Assembly: GCA_037143795.1 (NCBI GenBank)
Contig: JBAWXZ010000012.1
Span: 51,771-115,770, forward strand
DNA from: Firm-13 sp037143795
GTDB lineage: Bacteria; Bacillota; Clostridia; Saccharofermentanales; Saccharofermentanaceae
Direction of reading: 5' to 3'
DNA length: 64,000 nt
Positions 17,375-26,606 of this stretch are shown here, piece after piece. The notes below the pieces were generated by a model. It ran no database searches. It was not told the origin of the DNA and saw only the letters and a list, made by a program, of their open reading frames with translations. Made by a program: the position numbers and the translations under genes. Each line of letters begins with the position of its first letter. Position 1 is the first letter of the stretch.

Positions 17375-18139
17375 ATGGAATTTAAAAATTTTGATCTGAA
17401 TTATTCGCTGGAAGGCAAGGTATGTGCCGTCACAGGAGCCGCACAAGGCATTGGAATGAGCATTGCTGAGTTGTTTTCCCAAAAGGGGGCAACGGTTGCC
17501 GCTATAGATTTATCTGCGGATGTATTTGCGACAGTAAAAAAACTCGGGAAGAATGCCTGCGGAATCGTTGGGGACATTACGGAAAAAGAAGCCCCGTCCA
17601 GAATTATTGCAGAAGTGATCAGTACTTTCGGAAAAATTGACGTACTCGTGAATTGTGCTGGAATCGACCCGCTCGGGCCTGCAGAATTATTCGCCGAAGA
17701 TCAGTGGGATAGAACAATGGCTGTAAATTTGAAAGCCCCATTTCGACTTTCACAGGAAGCTGCGAAGGAGATGATTAAGGCGGGTCAAGGCGGAAGGATT
17801 ATAAACATGGCGTCTCAGGCCGGGATTGTTGCCATTGACGGGCATATTGGATACTCGACAAGCAAAGCAGGAATGATCGGTATGACTAAATCAATGGCGT
17901 TTGAGTGGGGTAAATATGGTATTACGGTAAACGCCGTATCACCTACGGTTACGATGACCGAAATGGGCACTAAAACCTGGCATGGAGAAATTGCGCGTAC
18001 TGCACTTCAGCAGACACCGGCAGGACGATTCTGCCAGCCGGTTGAAGTGGCGGGACTGTGTGTCTATTTGGCAAGTGATGCCTCTGAAATGGTGACAGGT
18101 GCTAATTTTGTAATCGATGGCGGATATACGATTCATTAA
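17375..18139 (+). CDS. SDR-family sugar/polyol dehydrogenase
   Basis: A 254-residue classical short-chain dehydrogenase. The NAD(P)-binding TGAAQGIG is at about residues 20-27 and NCAGI at about 93-97. The catalytic Ser lies in INMASQAG and the catalytic Tyr/Lys in GYSTSKAG. C-terminal VIDGGYTIH is typical of the gluconate/polyol dehydrogenase branch. It probably oxidises a polyol to the ketose, or reduces a keto-sugar, for the epimerase/kinase pair. Third gene of the operon. Directly after its stop the sequence changes into a region with a 5'-truncated isomerase gene. Confidence 0.9.
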   Translation: MEFKNFDLNYSLEGKVCAVTGAAQGIGMSIAELFSQKGATVAAIDLSADVFATVKKLGKNACGIVGDITEKEAPSRIIAEVISTFGKIDVLVNCAGIDPLGPAELFAEDQWDRTMAVNLKAPFRLSQEAAKEMIKAGQGGRIINMASQAGIVAIDGHIGYSTSKAGMIGMTKSMAFEWGKYGITVNAVSPTVTMTEMGTKTWHGEIARTALQQTPAGRFCQPVEVAGLCVYLASDASEMVTGANFVIDGGYTIH

Positions 18140-18193
18140 TTGTTTTTCCTTTTCCTTAAGGTACCTTTTGCACGATAATAAATATTATTATAA

Positions 18194-19369
18194 GTTGCAG
18201 AAGACAGTTCCGACAGCCTGGTCGGAGGACGCGGCGATGCATACTGCGGACTTTTGAATGCCAGCTATAATCTGAAGCTGCGCAATATCCGGGCTTATAT
18301 TCCTGATTATCCGGTTGGTACGCCTGCAGAAGCAGCTCAAATGATTGCAGAATTTGTTCCGCTGGCAAAGGCCGTCATTGGAATCAGCCGTCTTAAAATC
18401 ATTTCATTCGGACCACGGCCGCAGGACTTTATGGCATGCAATGCTCCGATTAAGCAACTCTTCAACCTGGGTGTGGAGATTGAGGAAAATTCCGAACTGG
18501 ATCTTTTCAGCTCATTCAAAAAACATGCCGGTGATGCAAGAATTCCCGGTGTCGTGAAGGAAATGGAAGAGGAACTTGGAGCCGGCATTAATAAACCGTC
18601 CATTCTTCCCAAACTGGCACAATATGAAATCACGCTTCTCGACTGGATGGAATCACATAAAGGCAGCAGGGAATTTGTAGTATTTGCTAACAAATGCTGG
18701 CCATCCTTTCAGCTGGAGTTCGGGTTTGTCCCGTGCTTTGTTAACAGCCGCCTGGCTGCAAAGGGGATACCGGTATCCTGTGAAGTTGATATTTACGGAG
18801 CGCTCAGTGAATATATCGGCTGCTGTGTAAGTGATGATATTGTGACACTTCTGGACATCAACAATACGGTTCCGGCCGATATGTACCTTAAGGATATTGA
18901 GGGCAAATTCCCTTACAGCCAGAACGATACTTTCATGGGATTCCATTGCGGCAACACATCATCATCCAAACTTTCTTCATGCAGTATGAAATACCAGATG
19001 ATCATGGCAAGAACTCTTCCTGAAGAAGTCACGCAGGGCACATTGGAAGGCGATATCATACCCGGGAAAATAACATTTTTCCGTCTCCAAAGCACAGCTG
19101 ATTCACAGCTTAAGGCATATGTGGCAGAAGGCGAAGTACTTCCCGTCGCAACGAGGTCTTTCGGCGGAATCGGGATTTTTGCCATACCTGAAATGGGTCG
19201 ATTCTACCGTCATGTCCTGATCGAAGGCAACTATCCTCATCATAGTGCCGTGGCCTTCGGCCATTTTGGAAAAACACTATATGAAGTATTTAAATACATA
19301 GGTGTACCAGAAATTGGCTTTAACCATCCGAAGGGCATGCTCTATCAATCAGAAAATCCATTCGGATAA
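18194..19369 (+). pseudogene. 5'-truncated L-fucose/arabinose isomerase-like gene
   Basis: The frame encodes most of a fucose-isomerase-like protein but lacks its N-terminus. Homology begins at once after an in-frame TAA at 18191-18193 (VAEDSSDSLVGGRGDAY, then LNASYNLKLRN). There is no ATG or GTG with a ribosome site; the first possible start is a TTG at 18254 with none. About 390 residues remain of roughly 460-490. The C-terminal catalytic region is intact, including SCEVDIYGALSEY, FHCGNTS and the His-rich HHSAVAFGHFG. Probably a deletion remnant; a short product from a TTG start cannot be excluded. It follows the SDR gene by 54 bases, so the intact gene may once have belonged to this operon. 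Confidence 0.75.
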
Positions 19370-19446
19370 AGTCCGTTCCGGAATCGAACAGATTTTTCAG
19401 GAATGAAGTTCGACCGTTCACAACATCAGTGTCAAGGGAGCGTTAT

Positions 19447-19472
19447 GTGAGATGTTTCCTCCTTCATCTCAC
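19447..19472. repeat. 8-bp inverted repeat (hairpin) after the isomerase remnant
   Basis: GTGAGATG / CATCTCAC, a perfect stem with a 10-base loop, 80 bases beyond the isomerase stop. There is only a short TTT afterwards, so terminator function is weak at best. Confidence 0.45.
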
Positions 19473-19505
19473 TTTGGCTTGGGGCATCCCTGAAAATAGG
19501 GATAT

Positions 19506-19556
19506 AAAAAACATCGCAGTTTCTTTAGTAGGAGAAACCTGCGATGTTTTTCTTTT
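19506..19556. terminator. Probable bidirectional intrinsic terminator
   Basis: A near-perfect stem, AAAACATCGCAG followed by TTTCT pairing with AGAAAC and CTGCGATGTTTT, with T-run TTTTTCTTTT on the plus strand and A-run on the other side. It would end the ketose-cassette transcript and also the convergent leftward gene at 19702. Confidence 0.75.
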
Positions 19557-19701
19557 GATGAAGAATCCTCAGATGCCGTTCGTTTGAATTAATTGATATT
19601 TTACAGGATTTTACTTATCTGCCTATACCTTGACTTGGGTGTCACGCCACCCTAATTACATTAGTTCGGGAATCCAGGATTTGTGCCATGATCCTTCAGT
19701 C

Positions 19702-20262
19702 TCACCATACTGCATGCCATACACCTGCATCGTCCACGATTGCATCCTGGACAGCTTCCCCGGTATCCGCTGCAAAGCCGTATCCGTCTTCGGCCAATTC
19801 CCAGGTCTCATCTGCCAGATCCAGCAGATTATTGGCAAGATCAGCATCTTCATTTATTACGGATTCAGAATTTAGATCCATTTTTTCCTCAGGCAGCCGG
19901 TCGGACAGGTCGTCCCATACGGATTCGAGAACTGCCTGCCATTCCTTAATTACATCGATTCTTTCTACCGGACCGGCTTCAAGCCAGCGTATCATCAAGT
20001 CGATTTCCTTATCCGTAACAGGGCCTTCAACATAATCGTACCGGCGGACGAGTTCCTGATACCCGTCGATGGCTGCGCGTATATCACCTGTTCGGATGCT
20101 GATGCGCGAGATGCCCAGGAGTGCCTGGACATCTTCCGGTTTGTCACGTAAGACAAGATGAAGGAGATTCATTGCCTGTTCCCGGATTTTCCGAACCATT
20201 TCTGCATGGACTTTGATTATATATTCCGGCCAGGTTGAAACATCCTGCGCAGGAATCGACAA
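19702..20262 (-). CDS. Acidic alpha-helical protein, unknown
   Basis: A predicted 186-residue soluble protein from a TTG start (GAGGA about 11 bases upstream), 12 bases after the stop of the secreted-protein gene upstream. Residues about 25-75 look like one or two TPR-type helical pairs (LLHLVLRDKPEDVQALLG, RISIRTGDIRAAIDGYQELV). The C-terminal third is strongly acidic (ADLANNLLDLADETWELAED). No family is recognised. The non-ATG start lowers confidence; the spacing suggests translation coupled to the upstream gene. The real start could also be the internal Met at residue 22. Confidence 0.55.
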   Translation of the reverse strand: MSIPAQDVSTWPEYIIKVHAEMVRKIREQAMNLLHLVLRDKPEDVQALLGISRISIRTGDIRAAIDGYQELVRRYDYVEGPVTDKEIDLMIRWLEAGPVERIDVIKEWQAVLESVWDDLSDRLPEEKMDLNSESVINEDADLANNLLDLADETWELAEDGYGFAADTGEAVQDAIVDDAGVWHAVW

Positions 20263-20274
20263 ATGTACAAGTCC

Positions 20275-20628
20275 TCAGTTAGCTGCTGTTCCTGTCTGCA
20301 GAATGCGAGTCGAAGACGTCTGCCCGTTCAGCGCGAGGGATACTTCATACTGACATTCACCGGGCTCTCCGGTTATCTGGAAATCAATGGAAATACTGTC
20401 ATCAGCCTGCACTACAGTTATATCTCGTACAACAAGCGGTGCTGTAATCTTCTGGGCAAGAATCGCGAGGTTACCGGTGGCGTTTCCTTTTATTTCCACA
20501 CGCCACATACCTGCCTGGGCAATATCAACGGTTTCAATTTTTTCCTGAGCTGTGGCAGTTGCAAGGACCGGACTTGGAAGAAACCAGACGCCAATCAATA
20601 CAAAAACGAGGACAAAATACTTTCGCAT
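20275..20628 (-). CDS. Small secreted protein, unknown
   Basis: A 117-residue protein with a clean Sec signal peptide (MRKYFVLVFVLIGVWFLPSP, cleavage near ALATA). The mature part is a short beta-rich domain of about 90 residues (MWRVEIKGNATGNLAILAQK, ISIDFQITGEPGECQYEVSL). No lipobox, membrane anchor or known family is seen. RBS GGAGGGGGCG precedes the ATG. First of a leftward two-gene unit with the acidic protein gene. Confidence 0.65.
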   Translation of the reverse strand: MRKYFVLVFVLIGVWFLPSPVLATATAQEKIETVDIAQAGMWRVEIKGNATGNLAILAQKITAPLVVRDITVVQADDSISIDFQITGEPGECQYEVSLALNGQTSSTRILQTGTAAN

Positions 20629-20633
20629 ACGAT

Positions 20634-20671
20634 CGCCCCCTCCACTATTTTCATAATATCACGAAGGGGCG
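20634..20671 (-). promoter_or_regulatory. Hairpin that could hide the ribosome binding site
   Basis: CGCCCC at 20634-20639 and GGGGCG at 20666-20671 are exact reverse complements. In the leftward mRNA the arm nearer the gene is the Shine-Dalgarno itself (GGAGGGGGCG), so folding would sequester it. Functional meaning is inference. Confidence 0.35.
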
Positions 20672-20796
20672 TATCTTCAAATGTTGAAGTAAAAAATAAT
20701 TTACAATTTGCTTCGAGCTGCAAGATACTATATCATCATCCAAACAGTTGTAGAAATCAAAATTAAAGCAGATACTATTACAAGGCGGTACAAAAA

Positions 20797-21552
20797 ATGA
20801 CAAAACCTGTCAAACCTGTTACAACCGGAAAAACTCAAAATGCTGCGGTGGAAGCGGTTAAAGACAAGACTTCCTCCCCCGCTGCAAGGCGGCGAAAAAC
20901 ACGTCTGTTTCAACTGAGTGTTGGAATAATGCTTGCAGCATTTGCGGTTTTGACATTCTTAGTTATCACAGTTCCTTCATTTGCTATTGATCTGAGTATT
21001 GCAATTGGCTTGCAATCGATCAATAATCCGGTCTTTTCCGGGCTGATGACCTTGATAAGCTGGGCTGGGTTTTCCCCGCAATCATTTATAGCATCGGCCG
21101 TAATCATCGTGATTCTATTTGTTCTGGGGTATCGGTGGGAGTCCGTTGCCGCTCTCGTCATATCGGTGATTGTTCCATTACTCAATTTTCTCATAAAAAC
21201 CCTGGTTCATCGTACCCGTCCGGGCGTGGATCTGATTCATGTAGTCAGAGTACTCAATGACTATAGTTTCCCGAGCGGACATGTCATGTTCTATACTGGA
21301 TTTTTCGGATTTGTCTGTTTCCTGACTTATACGCTGCTCAAACCATCCTGGATACGGACTTTGCTGCTGATTGTTTTTGTAAGTCACATTCTCCTGGTTG
21401 GAATATCCCGTATCTATCTTGGACAGCACTGGGCCAGTGATGTGTTGGGTGCGTATCTATTGGGAGGATTATGTCTTATTGCCGGTATTCGTTTTTACCG
21501 TTGGGGTAAAACACGCTTTTTTATTCATCAGCCTTGTTGCGGCAGAGAATAA
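20797..21552 (+). CDS. PAP2-family membrane phosphatase
   Basis: A 251-residue phosphatidic-acid phosphatase type 2 protein, acting on lipid phosphates such as phosphatidate, PGP or undecaprenyl pyrophosphate. After a 45-residue basic cytoplasmic tail come about six membrane segments. All three phosphatase motifs are present: KTLVHRTRPG (about 132-141), the catalytic His in SFPSGH (about 158-163) and SRIYLGQHWASDV (about 206-218). It converges on the cardiolipin synthase gene, whose product is in the same lipid pathway. Confidence 0.92.
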   Translation: MTKPVKPVTTGKTQNAAVEAVKDKTSSPAARRRKTRLFQLSVGIMLAAFAVLTFLVITVPSFAIDLSIAIGLQSINNPVFSGLMTLISWAGFSPQSFIASAVIIVILFVLGYRWESVAALVISVIVPLLNFLIKTLVHRTRPGVDLIHVVRVLNDYSFPSGHVMFYTGFFGFVCFLTYTLLKPSWIRTLLLIVFVSHILLVGISRIYLGQHWASDVLGAYLLGGLCLIAGIRFYRWGKTRFFIHQPCCGRE

Positions 21553-21575
21553 ACCTGGATAGCGGCGCATCTTTG

Positions 21576-23150
21576 TTATAGCAACGGTCCAAACAGGCGG
21601 AGAATCTTTCCGATAATACGGCTTGTAAAGGGAAGGGACATATAATCCTGTATATTGATTTCCTGGCAAAGCTGCCGTGTATTTTCATAGTCATCAGAAA
21701 TAACCTTTACTGCAGGACAATCGGCAAGTAATAAGCCTACTTCATAATTAAGATAGAAACTGCGGGAATCCATATTATAAGAACCGACAGTTGCTATGGC
21801 GTCATCAGAGACGAAGATTTTTGCATGGACGAAACCAGGTGTGTATTCATAAATTTTAACTCCTGCACGGATTAATTCCGGATAAAAACTTTTGGCTACC
21901 ATAAAAGGGATTTTCTTATCCGGGATATGCGGGATCATTATTTTCACATCTATGCCTCGTTGTGCAGCGTAGGCAACTGCTTTCAAAATAACACTTCCCA
22001 AAACCAGGTAAGGAGACATGATCCATACATATTTTTGGGCCTGATTCAAAATATCGAGGTAAACAGTCTCTCCGATTTCATTATGTATATTGGGAGAATC
22101 AGCATACGGCACAACATATCCCTTTTTACCGGTATTTTGATGCTCCTTCGGTTTGTTTGCACCATCAGCAATATAATTTTCCCAAATATCCTCGCGTTTA
22201 TCACCTTTCAAATGCCAGTTTTGAAGAAAAAGCACCACAAAAGTCTTAACGGCATCGCCTTTAATCTTCACAACAACGTCTTTCCAGTGACCAAGGGGGT
22301 GAGTATAATTTGCATACTCATCCGAAAGGTTGAATCCCCCTGTAAAAGCAACTTCACCGTCAATAACCGTAATCTTGCGGTGATCCCTGTTGTTTTGATC
22401 CGTTGACAGAAATGGACTTAACGGTTCAAAAACATTGACATGTATTCCCAGTTCCCTCAATGTCTCAGGGAAAAGATAGGGCAATGTTTTGGTATGACAA
22501 AATCCATCATACATGATGCGGATTTCTACGCCGGCTGCTGCCCGTTCTTTTAGAATTTCAATTAAATCATCTAGCAATGTCCCGGGAAGCACAATGAAAT
22601 ATTCCATAAAAATATAAGTCTTCGCGTTCTTCAAAGCAGTTTTCATTGCTTCAAATCCCTTTTCCCCTGAATTATAATATTCTGCATCTGTATCATCATA
22701 AACAGGATAGGAGCCTTTCTTTTGAAGGAAATGCAGTAATCCCATCCTGCCAGGTATATCATGCCCTGCACCTTTTTGCGTTTCTTCACTGACCTCAAGC
22801 AAATAGGATGTGTCTTTAATAAGCTTCTGAACCTTAACGGCATTAGTCCTCCACTTGGGATTAATTTCAAAATACAGGTAATAAAGAATTCCGAAAATCG
22901 GAAGCAGACACATAAATGTCAGCCAGGCAATTTTAAATTCCGGACTTTCCTGCCTGTTTACAATATATACGGCCAAAAGAAAACTCAATATTAAGTTGAT
23001 AACAAAAATGTAATTCAAATACGCGGTCAGCAAAAAGAAACATACTCCAAGAAGAATAAACTGCAGCAGAAGAAATAGAGTAATCAAAAAACTGCGGCCG
23101 AATATCTTTTTGGCTATTTTTTTCCCAAACTTATTTCTCTTGCTATTCAT
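21576..23150 (-). CDS. cls: Cardiolipin synthase (phospholipase D superfamily)
   Basis: A 524-residue membrane phosphatidyltransferase that condenses phosphatidylglycerol to cardiolipin. The first ~85 residues hold three hydrophobic segments (the PLDc_N region). Two HKD motifs follow: HRKITVIDGEVAFTGG (about 258-273) and HAKIFVSDDAIATVGS (about 440-455), each followed by the expected Asn. Length and order match Firmicutes ClsA. An RBS is not obvious before the ATG. It is monocistronic and convergent with the PAP2 gene. Confidence 0.93.
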   Translation of the reverse strand: MNSKRNKFGKKIAKKIFGRSFLITLFLLLQFILLGVCFFLLTAYLNYIFVINLILSFLLAVYIVNRQESPEFKIAWLTFMCLLPIFGILYYLYFEINPKWRTNAVKVQKLIKDTSYLLEVSEETQKGAGHDIPGRMGLLHFLQKKGSYPVYDDTDAEYYNSGEKGFEAMKTALKNAKTYIFMEYFIVLPGTLLDDLIEILKERAAAGVEIRIMYDGFCHTKTLPYLFPETLRELGIHVNVFEPLSPFLSTDQNNRDHRKITVIDGEVAFTGGFNLSDEYANYTHPLGHWKDVVVKIKGDAVKTFVVLFLQNWHLKGDKREDIWENYIADGANKPKEHQNTGKKGYVVPYADSPNIHNEIGETVYLDILNQAQKYVWIMSPYLVLGSVILKAVAYAAQRGIDVKIMIPHIPDKKIPFMVAKSFYPELIRAGVKIYEYTPGFVHAKIFVSDDAIATVGSYNMDSRSFYLNYEVGLLLADCPAVKVISDDYENTRQLCQEINIQDYMSLPFTSRIIGKILRLFGPLL

Positions 23151-23524
23151 AGGATTTTGTCTCCGTATCTTCGTCTTTTCTCTGTTGCCGGCACGTGCCT
23201 GAATGCCGAAAGCGGACGATATCCGCTAAAGGCAATTCGTTACGCCTGCGCCGGGAAAAGTGATTACTATATGTATGTATTTATCATATATTTAAATGAT
23301 GTTGTTCACAATAACAGGGAAAAATATAGGGCATAAAAGGAGCGCATTTGATCGCCGGTGCGTTATAATCAGATGAAAGCTAATGGGACAAAATGAGGGA
23401 AAGCAGGGATTTTCCGATTCTCGTAAAGCCGGTATGCACATCACCGGACTAATATGAACACACCTTTATGAAATCGCAGGGCAAGTTCGGATTCTTTTCC
23501 TTTTAATGTATGGAGGAATGTATT
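23151..23524. other. Intergenic region between cls and the tail-anchored protein gene
   Basis: About 370 bases holding divergent promoters by position. A short inverted repeat AGCGGA-CGATA-TCCGCT is at about 23211-23227 and a TATAAT at 23364-23369 without a proper -35. Nothing protein-coding was recognised. Confidence 0.4.
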
Positions 23525-24187
23525 ATGAACATATACATCAAGTCATTATATACACATACTTATGAGGGCAGTATTCATGTGGATGATCTGCTTTACCTGT
23601 ATGAAAAGATACGGACAATTGCTTTTTTTAGATATCCGGATTTTAAAAAAATCGAGCCCTTGTTCGAAATCAGTTCAGAGCAGGGGGATATAAAGGATCT
23701 TACAGCCCAAAAGCTGGAAAATTCATTTTCTCCGGATGAAATGTTAACAAGCTGCAGCTTTACACTCCGCCTGCCTGCTTCGGGTAATCAACAGCAGGAC
23801 GTAACTTCCATATCTTTTACCAGTGGCAACCAGCAAAGTATCCGTATCAAGGCAGAGGGGACAAATCAGCAGCAGGTTGACGCAATTGTAAACACAATCA
23901 TTTATAAGATTAATCCATATGTCTCTGATATGAATAAAGGCAGACAGCCCCCCGTGATGCATGAAGAAAGAAAAGCATACGCATTACCAACTGAACCCGC
24001 AAAACGTGATAAGCCGAATCTCGGCAAGGATATGTTTGAAGCTCCGGTTATCAAATCCAATCTTTCCGATGCAGACAAAGAGCGTCTCGAAAAAGACTCC
24101 CGCAGGAATTCAATATATATTTTAGCCGGGATTGCAGTAATTGTTTTATTTATTGTAATTGTTGTTATAATTAATGCCTTGAAGTGA
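23525..24187 (+). CDS. Tail-anchored membrane protein, unknown
   Basis: A 220-residue protein with a soluble N-terminal region (about 1-130, alpha/beta, Gln-rich from about 85), a charged linker and a single C-terminal hydrophobic segment (SIYILAGIAVIVLFIVIVVI) with LK after it, so most of the chain should face the cytoplasm. No signal peptide or known domain. The ATG at 23525 follows TGGAGG with good spacing; the earlier ATG at 23510 overlaps that site and is rejected. It precedes an ABC-F gene by 28 bases, so the two may be co-transcribed. Confidence 0.68.
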   Translation: MNIYIKSLYTHTYEGSIHVDDLLYLYEKIRTIAFFRYPDFKKIEPLFEISSEQGDIKDLTAQKLENSFSPDEMLTSCSFTLRLPASGNQQQDVTSISFTSGNQQSIRIKAEGTNQQQVDAIVNTIIYKINPYVSDMNKGRQPPVMHEERKAYALPTEPAKRDKPNLGKDMFEAPVIKSNLSDADKERLEKDSRRNSIYILAGIAVIVLFIVIVVIINALK

Positions 24188-24215
24188 CATACCGCTTAGG
24201 CATGAGGTTACATAA

Positions 24216-25769
24216 ATGAGTTTACTGACAGTTGAAAAATTGAGCCACGGTTTCGGCGATCGTATCATTTTCGAAGATATTTCGTTTCGCCTTAACCGGG
24301 GAGAGCATATCGGTCTGGTCGGGGCTAACGGAGAAGGTAAATCTACTTTCATGAATATCGTTACGGATCATATGGAACCTGATGAAGGTTCCATTTTATG
24401 GTCTAAAGGGATTAAAGCCGGTTATCTGGATCAGCATACCATTCTTACAAACGGACTTACCATCCGCGATATCCTTCGACAGGCCTTTGATCATCTGAAC
24501 AGTAAGCAGGCACGTCTCGAAGAGATATATACGCTTTTGGGCGAGGCCGATGAAGACGCCATGATGGAGCTGATGGATGAGATGGGTGAACTGCAGACCC
24601 AAATCGAGCACAGTGATTTTTTCCTGATGGATGCCAAAATTGAAGAGACAGCCGGAGCACTGGGCTTAATGAATTTTGGTCTCGAAACGGACGTTACAGC
24701 ACTGAGCGGAGGCCAGCGCACCAAGGTCCTTCTGGCCAAGCTTCTGCTTGAAAAACCGGATATCCTTCTGCTGGATGAGCCTACAAATTATCTTGACGAG
24801 GATCATATCACATGGCTCAGGCAGTATCTGCTTGATTACGAGAACGCTTTTATTCTGATTTCACATGATGTCCCTTTCATGAACAGCGTCATTAACGTGG
24901 TCTATCATGTCAGCAACTGTCATCTGGACCGCTATGCCGGAGATTACAGCCATTTCCTGGAAGTATATGAAGTACAGAAGTCCCAAAGGGAAAATGCATA
25001 TGAGCGTCAGCAAATGGAAATAGCAAGCCTCAAGGATTTTGTCGCCCGTAATAAAGCACGTGTTTCCACCCGGAATATGGCGATGAGCCGGCAGAAGAAG
25101 ATAGATAAAATGGATGTGATCGAGCTGGATAAAGAGCGCCTGGTTCCTGTATTTTCATTTCGTTCCGATCGCGCCCCCAGCCGGGTGATATTTGATGCGC
25201 AAGACCTTGTGATAGGATACGACGACCCATTAAGCAGGCCAATCGACCTGCAGTTGGAACGAGGTCAGAAAATATCTCTGGTTGGTGCCAATGGAATCGG
25301 TAAAACAACACTCCTCAAAAGCCTTCTCGGCCTTACACCAGCCCTGTCCGGAGAACACAGACAAGGAGAATACCTCTCGATCGGATATTTCGAACAGGAA
25401 AACGCCGATGACAGAAGCCGTACCTGCCTTGAATCCCTGGGAGACGAGTTTCCTTCGATGAGCATCTCGGAACTCCGCAGTGCCCTGGCACGCTGCGGAC
25501 TGACGCCCAAGCATATCGACAGCAAAGTGTCCGTCCTAAGCGGCGGTGAGCAGGCCAAGCTGCGGTTATGCAAGCTGATGAACCAAAAGCACAATCTGCT
25601 CGTACTTGACGAACCGACCAACCACCTCGACACAGTCGCCAAGGATGTCCTGAAAACGGCCTTGAAAGATTACTCCGGAACAATCCTGATGGTGTGCCAT
25701 GAGCCGGAATTCTATGAAGATATCGTAACCGGGACCTGGGATGCAGGGGAATGGGCGCTTAAGCTGTAA
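24216..25769 (+). CDS. ABC-F family ribosome-associated ATPase
   Basis: A 517-residue ABC-F protein: two ATPase domains, no membrane part. Domain 1 has Walker A GANGEGKST (about 35-43), signature LSGGQRTKV and Walker B DILLLDEPTNYLD. Domain 2 has GANGIGKTT (about 360), VLSGGEQAKLRL and LLVLDEPTNHLD. The inter-domain linker (about 240-300) is basic and helical, as needed to reach into the ribosomal E site. ABC-F proteins resolve stalled ribosomes or give resistance to ribosome-targeting antibiotics; which applies here cannot be told. Confidence 0.92.
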   Translation: MSLLTVEKLSHGFGDRIIFEDISFRLNRGEHIGLVGANGEGKSTFMNIVTDHMEPDEGSILWSKGIKAGYLDQHTILTNGLTIRDILRQAFDHLNSKQARLEEIYTLLGEADEDAMMELMDEMGELQTQIEHSDFFLMDAKIEETAGALGLMNFGLETDVTALSGGQRTKVLLAKLLLEKPDILLLDEPTNYLDEDHITWLRQYLLDYENAFILISHDVPFMNSVINVVYHVSNCHLDRYAGDYSHFLEVYEVQKSQRENAYERQQMEIASLKDFVARNKARVSTRNMAMSRQKKIDKMDVIELDKERLVPVFSFRSDRAPSRVIFDAQDLVIGYDDPLSRPIDLQLERGQKISLVGANGIGKTTLLKSLLGLTPALSGEHRQGEYLSIGYFEQENADDRSRTCLESLGDEFPSMSISELRSALARCGLTPKHIDSKVSVLSGGEQAKLRLCKLMNQKHNLLVLDEPTNHLDTVAKDVLKTALKDYSGTILMVCHEPEFYEDIVTGTWDAGEWALKL

Positions 25770-25822
25770 AAGATTTTGAGGTAGGGTATCAGTCACTGAA
25801 ATACTTTTTACCGGAGGGAAAT

Positions 25823-26455
25823 ATGATAAATATTTTATGCTTTGGCGACTCGAATACATACGGATATAACCCTTCAAATAAAGCGCGGTATATGCGTCAG
25901 GAAAGATGGACAGGAGTTTTACAGCAAGATCTGGGCCAGGAATATTATGTCATTGAGGAAGGCCTGAACGGGCGTACTATTCTCTATGATGATCCAATTG
26001 AAGGTGATAAATGCGGGAAAAAACATTTGCCTATGCTGCTGGCCTCTCATATACCCTTGGACTTTATCATAGTCATGCTGGGAACCAATGATTTGAAAAC
26101 CAGATTTGGCTCGTCTTCAGCTGACATCATGTTGGGAATGGAATCCATAATCAGAATAATAAAAGACATGAAAGCTTGTGCAAAGCCAGAAAACATATTG
26201 ATACTCGCACCTGCTCCTCTGAATAATGAAATGGATCCATACTTAAAGTACATGTTTGGAGACCCAATGCACAAAAGCATGGAAATGACAGATCGCTATC
26301 GCGATTTAGCCAAAAATGAGAATACATATTTTATGTCTGTTGGGGATATGACGCAAGTATCCGAACTGGATGGCGTGCATCTGTCGTTAGATGGGCATAA
26401 AATGCTGGGGTTGAAAATAGCTGAACTGCTCAAACAAATATTTGAAACAAAATAA
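25823..26455 (+). CDS. SGNH/GDSL-family esterase
   Basis: A 210-residue cytoplasmic SGNH hydrolase, arylesterase/acyl-thioesterase-like. Block I is CFGDSNTYGYNP with nucleophile Ser10, block III GTNDLK has the oxyanion Asn, and block V DGVHLSLDGHK has the Asp and His of the triad. It likely removes acetyl or other acyl groups from sugars or small esters. There is no signal peptide. GGAGGG precedes the ATG. It is the last intact gene before a stretch of degraded fragments. Confidence 0.88.
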   Translation: MINILCFGDSNTYGYNPSNKARYMRQERWTGVLQQDLGQEYYVIEEGLNGRTILYDDPIEGDKCGKKHLPMLLASHIPLDFIIVMLGTNDLKTRFGSSSADIMLGMESIIRIIKDMKACAKPENILILAPAPLNNEMDPYLKYMFGDPMHKSMEMTDRYRDLAKNENTYFMSVGDMTQVSELDGVHLSLDGHKMLGLKIAELLKQIFETK

Positions 26456-26468
26456 ATAGACACATATA

Positions 26469-26573
26469 TTAGGTTGTTTCTATTTCACTTACAGCAACAA
26501 AATCAACTTCCAGATCACCGACCTGCCCCACATAGACAGAAAATCCTCCGCAGAAGTTCCAGATAAACCGCAT
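26469..26573 (-). pseudogene. C-terminal fragment of a DUF4143 ATP-binding protein
   Basis: Only 34 codons before a stop. The reading FCGGFSVYVGQVGDLEVDFV closely resembles the C-terminal end of AAA/DUF4143 ATPases, where a G-x-x-EVDFV-A segment with nuclease-like character is conserved. No upstream part of the gene is present, so this is a remnant. Confidence 0.55.
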
Positions 26574-26606
26574 TTTCAAAAATGTGCCATATCCGGATCA
26601 GGAAAA

